A DNA stretch of 64,000 nt from assembly GCF_003049665.1 (NCBI RefSeq), contig NZ_PYWM01000015.1:52807-116806 (forward strand), read 5' to 3'. Source of the stretch: Lysinibacillus mangiferihumi (GTDB lineage: Bacteria > Bacillota > Bacilli > Bacillales_A > Planococcaceae). Below the pieces are notes generated by a model. That model did no database searches. It had not been told where the DNA came from and saw nothing but the letters and a program-made list of their open reading frames with translations. The first letter of the stretch is position 1. Each line of letters opens with the position of its first letter. The translations under genes and the position numbers were made by a program. Positions 28,228 to 37,031 of this stretch are shown here, in pieces.

Positions 28228-28350
28228 CGTAAAATTCGCATAATTCATATGATTCTCGCGCGTTTTTTTATTGAAATGGCGCAAGGATGACCTGCGAGAT
28301 GTATTTATGATAAAATTCATCTATCTAATGTGAACTGTGAGTTGAGATGT

Positions 28351-31122
28351 ATGATGGAAAGTCAAAAGTATGCAATAGTTGATTTGGAGACGACAGGTCA
28401 TTCTCCAGCAAATGGTGACCGAATGATTCAAATTGCCATTGTCATTATGAAGGATTGGAAAATAGAACGCACCTATACAAAATTTATTCATCCAGGGAAA
28501 TCGATTCCGTCCTTTATTCAAGATTTAACGCATATAACGGACGAGGATGTGAAAGATGCCTTGCCGTTCGAGGCACATGCCGACTACATATACGAATTAA
28601 TTTCCGATTGTGTTTTTGTCGCGCATAATACGGATTTTGACTTATCCTTTTTACAAGCAGAATTTAAACGAGCGGGTTTACCAAAATGGCATGGTAAGAA
28701 AATGGATACAGTTGAACTAGCAAAAATTTTATTTCCCATGTCACTTAGCTTTAAGCTAGGTGATTTAGCCGCAGACTTAAATATTGACCTTGAAAATGCG
28801 CATAGAGCGGATGATGATGCGCTGGCAACGGCTGAACTTTTTAAACGTAGTTGGAAAGAGCTTCTAAGCCTTCCACAACTAACGCTCGAGCAAATGCATA
28901 AACGTTCATTCCGTTTAAAATCTAATTTGTCCCAGCTTTTCTTTGAAGCATTACAACTTAAACGTCATCATAGAACAACTGATGAAAATATTACGTACTA
29001 TCGCAATATTGCAATTTGTGATGGTCGTCAAAAACGGGTTCTAAAATCCGAGCTAGCACCTTATCCAAAAACAATAAATGAAAAAGAAGCACTGATGACA
29101 AAAGCTATGCCAAACTTCGAGCAACGACCTGCCCAATTTACGATGATGGATACAATTTGGCAAGCATTAAATGACAAAGAAGAATGTGTGATTGAGGCTT
29201 CGACGGGCATCGGCAAAACAGTCGGTTATCTTTTACCTAGTATTTTATATGCGCGGGCGAACAATAAAAAAATTGCGATTAGTACGTATACAGCACATCT
29301 ACAGGAGCAACTTGTAGAAGAAGAACTACTAAAAATCGAAAAAATTCTTGATACAAAAGTAAACGTTGCTGTACTGAAAGGTATGCAACATTATATCGAC
29401 CTTGCTCGCTTTGAACAGTGTATGGCATATGCAGATGAATCATATGATGATACATTTACCATTTTACAGTTGCTTGTCTGGCTGACAAAAACGCAGACAG
29501 GCGTATTAAGTGAACTTAATGTTTCCGGTGGGGGACAGCTTTTTTTAGAAAAAATTCGCAAATTGCCTGAGGAGAAACCGACAAAGGGCTTTGATTTTTA
29601 TGAGCAAGCATTAAAAAATAGTACGACAGCGGATTGCATCGTGACAAATCATTCGATGGTCATTAGTGATTTAGTTCGTCAAACACCAATCTTTAGACAA
29701 ATCGATGGGTGGATTATCGATGAAGCGCATCAAGTTATTCAAGCAGCTATGCAACAAGATGAAACCGTCTTTTCCTACACACAATGGAAATATATTTTTG
29801 GCCAAATTGGAACAATGGAAGATACAGCGCTCTTTCAACAATTCAGTCAGGCAGCTAAAAAGAAACAGCGCATTCCAATGCAAAGTTTACAGCAACTTGA
29901 CAAACAATTTATCCGATTACAGCGTGTTTTCGATGACACCATTGGGCATGCTGTACAAAAAATGCAACAGCAAGTTCGAGGCAAACAGGCTAGTAGCAAA
30001 TGTACCCTGTTCTTAGAGGATGTATCACTAGCAAAAGAGCCGCTCTTACAAGTCAGCAAACTATTACAGCACTGGCTTGATCTTGCGGTGGAAGCTGGTA
30101 AAGCTTTTGAAAATAATATTGAACAGTTAGACAAAAATGAGGTTTTTATTTTATCTGAGTGGCACTATTGGATTCGAGAGTTGAAGCTAAGAATTGCGGA
30201 ATGGGAGGAAATTTTCCTTTTACATCAGGACGAACATTCCGTTTGGTTTGAATTTGATTTACGCAGTGTCCCTGGCAGTCTGCATGTTTATAAGAAGCCA
30301 GTTAATGTTACACCAATTATAGAAAAAGTAATGGCGCCACTTCGTAAACAAGCAAGTATCGTTTGGACTTCAGGCACTTTAACGGTACCAGGAAATGAAC
30401 GCTTTATTACGCGTCAGCTTGGCATTTCAGATAGTGTGCAAGTTATGCAGTTACAAGCACCAGCATCATATTATTCCGGTGCAAAAGCGTTTATTGTCAC
30501 AGATATGCCAGATATTCAACAGGTGACGCAGGCAGAGTATATTGAAGCAGTGGCGCATGCGATTACACGCACGGTTCGCATGACAGAAGGACGTTGCTTT
30601 GTGTTATTCACTGCCCAAGATATGTTAAGAAAAACGGTTGAGCTGATTCAAGATAGTGAGCTTCTCGATGACTATATGCTCTTTGCACAAGGTGTCACAG
30701 GTGGTAGTCGCATGCGCATTCTTAAATCATTTCAGAAGTTCAACCAAGCAGTGCTATTTGGCACAAACAGCTTTTGGGAAGGGGTAGACGTTCCTGGTGA
30801 TGCACTTTCTTCTGTCATTGTTGTACGACTACCGTTTTCTTCACCAGAGGAGCCAGTGTTCAAGGCGCGAGCCAAACATCTAACATTACAAGGGCGCAAC
30901 TCCTTTACGGAGCTATCTTTACCGGAAGCAATTATGCGCTTTAAGCAAGGATTTGGCCGTTTAATTCGATCATCCCAAGATAAGGGCGCATTTATTGTGC
31001 TAGATCGCCGTATTAGCACAAAATCTTATGGCAAAGAATTTATTCATGCATTACCGCCAATCGATGTGAAGAAATTACAACTCCCAGAGTTGTTAAAAGA
31101 ACTTAATTATTGGAAGAAATAA
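28351..31122 (+). CDS. dinG: DinG-type exonuclease-helicase
   Basis: About 923 residues. The N-terminal DEDDh 3'-5' exonuclease domain (about 1-170) has YAIVDLETTGHS and HNTDFDLSFL. It is followed by an XPD/DinG-type superfamily 2 helicase with Walker A EASTGIGKTVGYLLP, DEAH in IIDEAHQ, and C-terminal QGFGRLIRSSQDKG. The four-cysteine iron-sulfur site of E. coli DinG is not apparent, as in other Bacillus-type proteins of this fusion. The frame opens at a GTG at 28330. ATG at 28351 or 28354 is the likely start, with a weak site upstream. It follows panD as in B. subtilis. Confidence 0.95.
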   Translation: MMESQKYAIVDLETTGHSPANGDRMIQIAIVIMKDWKIERTYTKFIHPGKSIPSFIQDLTHITDEDVKDALPFEAHADYIYELISDCVFVAHNTDFDLSFLQAEFKRAGLPKWHGKKMDTVELAKILFPMSLSFKLGDLAADLNIDLENAHRADDDALATAELFKRSWKELLSLPQLTLEQMHKRSFRLKSNLSQLFFEALQLKRHHRTTDENITYYRNIAICDGRQKRVLKSELAPYPKTINEKEALMTKAMPNFEQRPAQFTMMDTIWQALNDKEECVIEASTGIGKTVGYLLPSILYARANNKKIAISTYTAHLQEQLVEEELLKIEKILDTKVNVAVLKGMQHYIDLARFEQCMAYADESYDDTFTILQLLVWLTKTQTGVLSELNVSGGGQLFLEKIRKLPEEKPTKGFDFYEQALKNSTTADCIVTNHSMVISDLVRQTPIFRQIDGWIIDEAHQVIQAAMQQDETVFSYTQWKYIFGQIGTMEDTALFQQFSQAAKKKQRIPMQSLQQLDKQFIRLQRVFDDTIGHAVQKMQQQVRGKQASSKCTLFLEDVSLAKEPLLQVSKLLQHWLDLAVEAGKAFENNIEQLDKNEVFILSEWHYWIRELKLRIAEWEEIFLLHQDEHSVWFEFDLRSVPGSLHVYKKPVNVTPIIEKVMAPLRKQASIVWTSGTLTVPGNERFITRQLGISDSVQVMQLQAPASYYSGAKAFIVTDMPDIQQVTQAEYIEAVAHAITRTVRMTEGRCFVLFTAQDMLRKTVELIQDSELLDDYMLFAQGVTGGSRMRILKSFQKFNQAVLFGTNSFWEGVDVPGDALSSVIVVRLPFSSPEEPVFKARAKHLTLQGRNSFTELSLPEAIMRFKQGFGRLIRSSQDKGAFIVLDRRISTKSYGKEFIHALPPIDVKKLQLPELLKELNYWKK

Positions 31123-31147
31123 ATATTAAACCCCCTAGTGGTGCTAC

Positions 31148-31193
31148 ACCCCAAAAGTTAGAGTTAAAAAACTAACTTTTGGGGTGGTTTTTT
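31148..31193 (+). terminator. Intrinsic terminator after dinG
   Basis: ACCCCAAAAGTTAG (31148-31161) and CTAACTTTTGGGGT (31172-31185) pair perfectly, followed by GG and six T. The arm sequence also looks like an IS3-type end, but no transposase of that kind is next to it. Confidence 0.8.
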
Positions 31194-31207
31194 ATATGTT
31201 CTTGCAG

Positions 31208-31215
31208 CAAAAATA
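31208..31215 (+). repeat. Target-site duplication, left copy
   Basis: CAAAAATA, identical to 32591-32598. Confidence 0.85.
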
Positions 31216-32590
31216 GGTTCTATAATATTTGTTGGGGTATTCACACAATTCCACGCATAAAAAAAGCACAGATTCACCGATTTATATATACTTGAATTGT
31301 CGAGAAACAAGTAATAGAAAGGTGAACTGTGCAAATGAATTTTAACATGAATATTCCAGGATTAAAAGATGTAGAGATTACAAAAGTAGAAGAAGTAGGC
31401 GATCTAATCGCATTGTATGTGCAATTGCCTAAATGTACGCATCAATGTCCAGTTTGTAAAAAAGAAACATCAAAGGTTCACGATTATCGTATACAGAAAA
31501 TCAATCACTTAAAATGGTTTGAACGTTTAACAATTCTTTTCTATAAACGTTGTCGTTATGTTTGTGATTGTGGAAAACGTTTCTCTGAAAATCCCCATTC
31601 GTAGATAAATATCAACGTTATTCAAAGGAATGGAAATGGAATCAAGTAGTGAGTATACGTGCTATTAAAGCCAAAACGTTTAAAGAAGCTGCAGAAGTAC
31701 TAGGCACATCAACCACGACGGTCATTCGTCGTTTTAAAAAGGTAGCGAATAAACAACTGGTAGAGGGTGTACGTTTACCAAAAGCGATTGCGATTGATGA
31801 GTATAAAGGTGATACAGATGCAGGTACATATCAACTAATAATTGCGAATGCGGAGACACGCGAGCCGATTGATATTTTACCGAATCGTAAAAAAGAAACA
31901 ATAAAAAATTACTTAAGTCAGTATGGAGCCGATGTTGAGATAGTGGTCATGGATATGAATCCAAGTTTTAAAGCAGCTGTTCACCAAGCGCTAGGTCGAC
32001 CTGTTATCGTGGCAGACCGTTTTCATTATACCCGTTATATCTATTGGGCAATGGATGAAGTGCGCCGACAAGTACAAAAAGAATGGGACAAATACAATCG
32101 CACAAAGTGTAAATGTATGCGTCATGTATTTTATAAACGTGCATCTAAATTATCACCGAAACAACAGTGGTACTTACAACGCTATACAGAAATGTCTGAA
32201 ACATTAAAAGTAGCTCACGAATTAAAGGAAGCCTATTGTAAATGGTTTGATTGGGCAAAGACACAGAATGATGTCGTAGAAGTAAAGAAGCGATACCTAG
32301 CTTTTTACCGTAAAGTGGAAGAGACAAAATTACCCGCTTTCTTAAAAGCAATTCAAACATTGAAAAACTCGCAAGTAGAAATCTTAAATAGCTTTAGTTT
32401 TGATTATTCCAATGGCTTCTTAGAAGGCATTAATAATAAAACAAAAGTGATGAAACGGAATGCATATGGCTTTCCACGCTTCGATCACTTTCGAGCAAAA
32501 ATCTTATTAAATTTAAAGTATAAAGGAATCGGGGTTCATCTGGGTTAACGTGCTGAAAGAGTACAGCACCCCAACATTTGACTTAGAACC
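31216..32590 (+). mobile_element. ISL3-family insertion sequence, 1375 bp, with 8-bp target duplication
   Basis: Left end GGTTCTATAATATTTGTTGGGGT and right end (complement) GGTTCTAAGTCAAATGTTGGGGT form imperfect inverted repeats, identical over the outer 7 and inner 8 bases. The element is flanked on both sides by CAAAAATA (31208-31215 and 32591-32598), an exact 8-bp target duplication as expected for ISL3. The single transposase gene is broken by a frameshift. Confidence 0.9.
31335..32548 (+). pseudogene. ISL3-family transposase, frameshifted
   Basis: The first part (31335 to about 31600) carries the zinc-ribbon N-terminus with CTHQCPVCKKET and CRYVCDCGKRFSEN. It then meets TAG at 31605-31607. 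In the -1 frame the protein continues without a stop from at least 31595: PFVDKYQRYSKEWNW, then SIRAIKAKTFKEAAEVLG and the DDE domain (PKAIAIDEYKGD, VVMDMNPSFKAAV, VADRFHYTRYI, and NGFLEGINNKTKVMKRNAYG with the Glu). Adding one A to the AAAA run at 31588-31591 restores the frame as EKSPFVD. No classical slippery heptamer is seen, so a mutation is more likely than programmed shifting. The start is set by AAAGGTG ten bases before the ATG. Confidence 0.85.
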
Positions 32591-32598
32591 CAAAAATA
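32591..32598 (+). repeat. Target-site duplication, right copy
   Basis: CAAAAATA, identical to 31208-31215. Confidence 0.85.
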
Positions 32599-33050
32599 TA
32601 AGGAGAGAAGTTAATAGATAATATTTTTTACATAATACAAAAATTATTATTAAAAAATATCTGAATTTTACAAAAAAATAAAGTAATTTTACTATTGATT
32701 GAGAAATGTTCTCAATGATAAATTATTATTAAACTCGAGATAGTATAACTATAGCTACGAGGAGTTAATATAGCTTTACTATTTCGATTCATTATAATTG
32801 GTTTTTAATTCTATATAATAAAAAAATATGGGGCTATTCAAAAATAAATTTTAAATAATACTTTTAATAATGTACAAGACCAGTGGTGATATGTCAACCA
32901 TAAAAAACATCGGAATTGGAAATTCTTAAGCTACTAAACATCTAAAAAACTGTTTTTAAGTATACTCAAATAAACCTCGCATTTTTCGCGCAAAAAAAGG
33001 GCGTAAATGGAAGCCGGTTCAAAGGTTTGAAAGAAAGAGAATAGGTAAAT
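32599..33050. other. AT-rich intergenic region between the two insertion sequences
   Basis: About 450 bases, much more AT-rich than the core genes, with no ORF. It holds a promoter-like TTGATT (32695) overlapped by the palindrome ATTGAGAA-ATG-TTCTCAAT (32698-32716), a second small inverted repeat ATAGT-ATA-ACTAT near 32740, and a lone TACGAGGAGT ribosome-binding-like site near 32757 with no start codon after it. The same TACGAGGAGT stands before the epimerase gene at about 34360. It may be the original upstream region of the epimerase cassette, separated from it by the IS110 element. Confidence 0.45.
32698..32716. promoter_or_regulatory. Palindromic operator candidate over a promoter-like site
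   Basis: Perfect 8-bp arms ATTGAGAA and TTCTCAAT with a 3-base centre, overlapping the spacer after TTGATT. The arrangement fits a repressor site. The 8-3-8 geometry does not match the usual Fur box. Confidence 0.4.
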
Positions 33051-34322
33051 TTACTCTCTCCTTTCGGCTGGTATGTACAGCTGATTCGTGCGTAGTAGCG
33101 AATGCACGAGGCGTACAAGTTTTCTAGCGGTTAAGACGAGAGCACGTTTGTGTTGATTTTTCGTAACTTCATTGAATTTCTTTTGATAAAAGGCTTTATA
33201 TTCAGTGTCATGTTTTCGTATGGCATCAGCGGCTTGAACGAGATAGTAGCGTAAATACTTATTACCGGTTCGCACACGATGGGTGTTTTCTGATTCATAC
33301 TCACCTGATTGATATTGTGACCATACAAGTCCTGCGTATTTCGCTAAAGCGTGATGATCATCAAAACGCTTAATGTCACCAATTTCAGAGAGTAATCCCG
33401 CTGCGTACACGGGTCCGATACCTTTTACCGATGTTAATGTTTGAGTGAATCCTTTCATCATACGCTCAATTTCTTTATCTAAGCGCTTGACTTGGGCTTC
33501 CATATGGCGAATCGTACTTAAAATCACAGATAGTGATAAATTAACGGGATCCGCCATTGTTTTGTCTAAACGAAAGGAGTTGCGAGCCAGCTTTTGAAGA
33601 TATTTTGCGATTTCTTCTGGTTCCGCAAAACGATTCTTGCCCTTTTCTTGTAAGAACTCTACTAGCTCTTCTAGTGGCATTTCTGCAATCATTTCAGGGT
33701 CGAGCTCTTCAATGACGGCTAAACTCGTCGTACCAAATGTGTTAGAGAACGGATTATCTTGGCGTAAGCCACTAAATTTTAAAAACAGTTGATTCAGCAT
33801 GTACGTTTTATTACGCGCAATTTCATGCATCATGTGAAAACGTGTACGAGTTAAACGGCGAAGCGCCTCGTGTTGAAGGGTTTCTTGCATATCATATGGC
33901 AAGCGTCCAAAGCGTAAATGATCCGCAATAACCCAGGCATCCATTCGGTCGTTTTTCGGTAACGTATCGTAGCCTTTTTTAAAGCGTGCTACTTTTCGAG
34001 CATTGAGCATAAACACCGCTGTTTGAAACAAGGGTGCATAGCCCTGTAGTTGATTTTTCAAATAATGGGCTAGGTGCCAACTATATTGGTCCGTTGATTC
34101 CATCCCAATTTTTAATTGTGTAAGCTGATTCTTTTCCGCTGTTTTCAAAAGCTTTTGAATCAAGGTGTTCGCACCTTCTATATCATTAGAAACAGAAAAA
34201 TCAGCTTGGTCCCTCGTGTAAACCAGGGTCAAACAGGTAAAACATAAAAAAAGAGTGAGGGAGCCAAAAGGCGACTCATCTCCTATAGGAAATCCAACAG
34301 ATTCCCCAGTTGTCCGGATCAA
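33051..34322 (-). CDS. IS110-family transposase/recombinase, N-terminus atypical
   Basis: 423 residues in frame. The DEDD part shows the second acidic residue in KIGMESTDQYSWHLAHYL and the two Asp in LPKNDRMDAWVIADHLRFG. The C-terminal Transposase_20 part has TSVKGIGPVYAAGLLSEIGD and LAKYAGL, with the Ser-containing region after. The usual N-terminal GxDVxK segment with the first catalytic Asp is not visible: the first about 40 residues (rich in L, F, C and T) look like translated non-coding sequence, and no other frame supplies it. The true start and activity are therefore doubtful. IS110 elements lack inverted repeats, so the ends cannot be set here. Confidence 0.8.
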   Translation of the reverse strand: MIRTTGESVGFPIGDESPFGSLTLFLCFTCLTLVYTRDQADFSVSNDIEGANTLIQKLLKTAEKNQLTQLKIGMESTDQYSWHLAHYLKNQLQGYAPLFQTAVFMLNARKVARFKKGYDTLPKNDRMDAWVIADHLRFGRLPYDMQETLQHEALRRLTRTRFHMMHEIARNKTYMLNQLFLKFSGLRQDNPFSNTFGTTSLAVIEELDPEMIAEMPLEELVEFLQEKGKNRFAEPEEIAKYLQKLARNSFRLDKTMADPVNLSLSVILSTIRHMEAQVKRLDKEIERMMKGFTQTLTSVKGIGPVYAAGLLSEIGDIKRFDDHHALAKYAGLVWSQYQSGEYESENTHRVRTGNKYLRYYLVQAADAIRKHDTEYKAFYQKKFNEVTKNQHKRALVLTARKLVRLVHSLLRTNQLYIPAERRE

Positions 34323-34326
34323 CTGG
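34306..34326. other. Hairpin upstream of the IS110 recombinase
   Basis: CCAGTTG and CAACTGG flank TCCGGAT. It lies in the short non-coding stretch where IS110-group elements encode their guide (bridge) RNA, upstream of the recombinase on the minus strand. It also lies 50 bases before the divergent epimerase gene. Confidence 0.35.
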
Positions 34327-34375
34327 AAATTCTATCGGAAAGAGCTCTTACTACTAATATACGAGGAGTACACTA

Positions 34376-35446
34376 ATGAAAATTATTGATATGGAGTTTA
34401 GTGAAATTAATGTGCCTTTAAAAAAGCCTTTTAATACTAGCGTTAGAACTGTAGACAGTTTAAATAATATTATCATTAAAATTGTTACAGAAAATGGAAT
34501 GGTTGGATACGGAGAGGCTTCGCCTCATACTTTTGTAACAGGAGAAACAAATGGTTCAATTTTGGCAGCACTGAAATATATAAAGCATGCTATTTTGGGA
34601 ATGGATATGGAAAATTTTGAAGGGTTAATGATAAAAATAAACAATTGTATTTCAAAAAATACAGGTGCTAAAGCAGCAGTGGATATGGCTGTCTACGATT
34701 TATATGCGCAATATCAAAATAAACCATTATACAAAATACTTGGCGGTTATCGGAATCAAATTGAAACTGATGTAACGATTAGTTTAAATGAAGTAAACGA
34801 AATGGTAAGTGATAGTATAGATGCAGTCAGTAAGGGGTTTAAAACTCTAAAGATTAAGCTTGGGATGGACCACAAATTAGATATAAAACGAACTAAAGAA
34901 ATTAGAAATGCGGTTGGAAAAAGCATAAAATTGAGAGTAGATGCCAATCAAGGATGGAAGCCAAAAGAAGCAGTCAAGATAATAAGGGAAATGGAGGATT
35001 TGGACTTAGATATAGAGTTAGTGGAGCAACCTGTTTACTTTCAAGATATTGATGGAATGGCTTTTGTTACTAGAAATGTACACACACCAATTATGGCTGA
35101 TGAAAGTGTACATAATCCAATAGATGCATTAAATTTAATTCAACATAGAGCGGCAGACCTGATTAATATTAAGCTTATTAAAACAGGGGGAATTTATAAT
35201 GCGCTTAAAATATGTACTATTGCTGAGGTTTACGGTGTTGAATGTATGATAGGTTGTACAAATGAAAGTAAAATTAGTATTAGTGCGGCAGCTCACCTTG
35301 CAGCAGCTAAAAGTATAATAACTAAATGTGACTTAGATTCGCATCTTTTTTATGAGAATGATTCATTCGATGGAGGACCATTAACTAACGAGAATAAGAT
35401 TACAATGGTCAATATTCCTGGATTGGGTTTTAAAAATATTTTCTAA
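34376..35446 (+). CDS. Dipeptide epimerase (enolase superfamily, L-Ala-D/L-Glu epimerase-like)
   Basis: 356 residues. The enolase-superfamily N-terminal cap (about 1-120, PLKKPFNTSVRTVDSLNN) is followed by the barrel with the catalytic KxK in FKTLKIKLGMD. The metal ligands are in LRVDANQGW, IELVEQPV and IMADESV, and the second base is in INIKLIKTGG. These features match the dipeptide-epimerase branch, such as YkfB/AE-epimerase, rather than OSB synthase. ACGAGGAGT precedes the ATG. In peptidoglycan recycling this enzyme sits with peptidases. Here it is followed by an ATP-grasp ligase and an acetyltransferase, pointing to a biosynthetic use. The codon usage is strikingly AT-rich. Confidence 0.85.
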   Translation: MKIIDMEFSEINVPLKKPFNTSVRTVDSLNNIIIKIVTENGMVGYGEASPHTFVTGETNGSILAALKYIKHAILGMDMENFEGLMIKINNCISKNTGAKAAVDMAVYDLYAQYQNKPLYKILGGYRNQIETDVTISLNEVNEMVSDSIDAVSKGFKTLKIKLGMDHKLDIKRTKEIRNAVGKSIKLRVDANQGWKPKEAVKIIREMEDLDLDIELVEQPVYFQDIDGMAFVTRNVHTPIMADESVHNPIDALNLIQHRAADLINIKLIKTGGIYNALKICTIAEVYGVECMIGCTNESKISISAAAHLAAAKSIITKCDLDSHLFYENDSFDGGPLTNENKITMVNIPGLGFKNIF

Positions 35447-35545
35447 AAGTTTTTTTCGAAGATTGTTTCTGTTGAGTCTATGTCAATTTCTAATGGAAAA
35501 CTTAAGAATAAATTAAAATGGATGAAAAATTAGGAGCTTGAAAAT

Positions 35546-36552
35546 ATGAAAAAAATATTTTATTTTTAAATGCAACATATGATGAAAAAATATCGACCTT
35601 ACAAACAGCAAAAAAATTAGATCTGACAGTATCTGTAGTTGGACCTGAATTACCAGATTGGTCTAAACACTATGTTGATTTTTACATTAAAGCGGATACA
35701 TATAATATTGATGAAACAATAACAGCATTAAAAAAAGCAATGAAAGAAAATCCGTTTGATGGAGTTGTAACTTTTTGGGATAGAGATGTTGTTCCTGTTG
35801 CAGTCGTAGCTAATCAATTTAATTTAAAAGGAAGTCCAATTGAGGCTGCTGAACGTGCTCGCAATAAGTGGAAAATGCGCGAAGCACTAAAAATACACAA
35901 TGTTCCACATCCTAAATTCTGTAAATTTTCTACTTTTGAAGAATTGAATAAGGCGTGCGTTGGATTACAATACCCACTTATTGTAAAGCCAGTAGGTGCT
36001 TCAGCAAGTAAAGGTATTTTTAAGATTTCTGATCCAAGTGAGTTATATAAAACATTTGAAATACTGATTAACTCTACCTCGATAGAGAAAGATATTATGT
36101 TTTCTTTTTATCATCAAGAATATGTTGTAGAAGAATTTATGGAAGGTAAAGAGGTCAGCATTGAAGGTGTGGTTTCAGATGGAGTTATATATTTTGCTGG
36201 AATTACAGAAAAATGGACTGATGAGTATTTTAACGAACCGCAACATGCTTTTCCTGCTAGGGTAACAATTGATTTAGAAAAGGAAATATTAGATGTTACA
36301 AGTAAAGGCATTAAAGCTTTAGAGTTGGATAATACGGGATTTCATGCAGAAGTAATGATTACAAAACAGGGTTGTAAGATTGTTGAGATAAACGGTCGAT
36401 TAGGTGGTGGTGGTATTACGAGTCACTTAGTTTCGGCTGCTAAAGGTATTGATATAATAGGTGCAAATTTATTATTAGCTTTAGGTGAAAAATTTGAATT
36501 TACACCTACAATGGGAGTCATAGCCAACAAGTTTTTTAAACTTTGTAAATGA
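35546..36552 (+). pseudogene. ATP-grasp ligase, frameshifted at the start codon
   Basis: The ATG at 35546 with TTAGGAGC upstream is followed by seven A and reads only seven codons to a TAA. One base out of frame, the protein is continuous from just after the A-run: NILFLNATYDEKI, VSVVGPELPDWSK, then VVTFWDRDVVPVA and the ATP-grasp core YPLIVKPVGASASKG, VVEEFMEGKEVSIEG, GFHAEVMIT and IVEINGRLGGGG. One extra A would join ATG to it. A start inside at 35740 would lose the whole N-terminal domain. The protein also ends soon after LALGEKFEF, about 80 residues earlier than typical L-amino-acid ligases. It is related to BacD/carbamoyl-phosphate-synthase-like ligases; the substrate is unknown. Confidence 0.75.
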
Positions 36553-36590
36553 TTAGGTAGACAAATATATAATTTTATAGGAGGTAATTT

Positions 36591-37031
36591 ATGATAACAG
36601 TTGAAAAAATCAAACCTGAAATGACTTATTTCCTTAGGCAAAAAATCCTGCGTCCTAATATGACAGTAGCTGATTGTGTTTATGCTACGGATCATGAAGA
36701 TGGTGCATTTCATATAGGTGCGTTTTCTAAGGGAGAACTTATTAGTATAGCATCTTTTTGTATCGAAAAAAATCCTGATTTTAGCATTGAAAATCAATAT
36801 CGCTTACGAGGAATGGCGACGCTTCCAAAATTCAGAATGTTAGGAGCTGGAAGACAAATTATTGACTATGCCAAAAATATATTGATAGAACAAAATATTG
36901 ATTTCTTATGGTGCAAAGCAAGAACCTCAGTCAAGGAATATTACAGTAAATTAGGTTTTAACATACATGGTGAAGTTTTTGATTATCCACCGATTGGACC
37001 ACATATTGTGATGTATAAAAAACTAACATAA
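36591..37031 (+). CDS. GNAT family N-acetyltransferase
   Basis: 146 residues. Acetyl-CoA motif A is seen in RGMATLPKFRMLGAGRQIIDYA, which starts at about residue 70 and runs to about 91. Motif B-like KARTSVKEYYSKLGFNIHGE follows at about 115. AGGAGGTAATTT stands before the ATG. It lies 38 bases after the ATP-grasp gene and shares its AT-rich composition, so it probably belongs to the same transcript. It may acetylate the product of the epimerase/ligase pair or give self-resistance. The substrate is not predictable. Confidence 0.85.
   Translation: MITVEKIKPEMTYFLRQKILRPNMTVADCVYATDHEDGAFHIGAFSKGELISIASFCIEKNPDFSIENQYRLRGMATLPKFRMLGAGRQIIDYAKNILIEQNIDFLWCKARTSVKEYYSKLGFNIHGEVFDYPPIGPHIVMYKKLT

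Noticed and set aside
31588..31610. Programmed -1 frameshift in the ISL3 transposase
   Set aside because: No X-XXY-YYZ heptamer is in phase and ISL3 elements normally have a single ORF; a one-base deletion in AAAA is simpler.
32698..32716. Fur box reading of the palindrome
   Set aside because: The 8-3-8 geometry and the GAGAA arms do not match the 7-1-7 TGATAAT consensus, and no iron gene is nearby.
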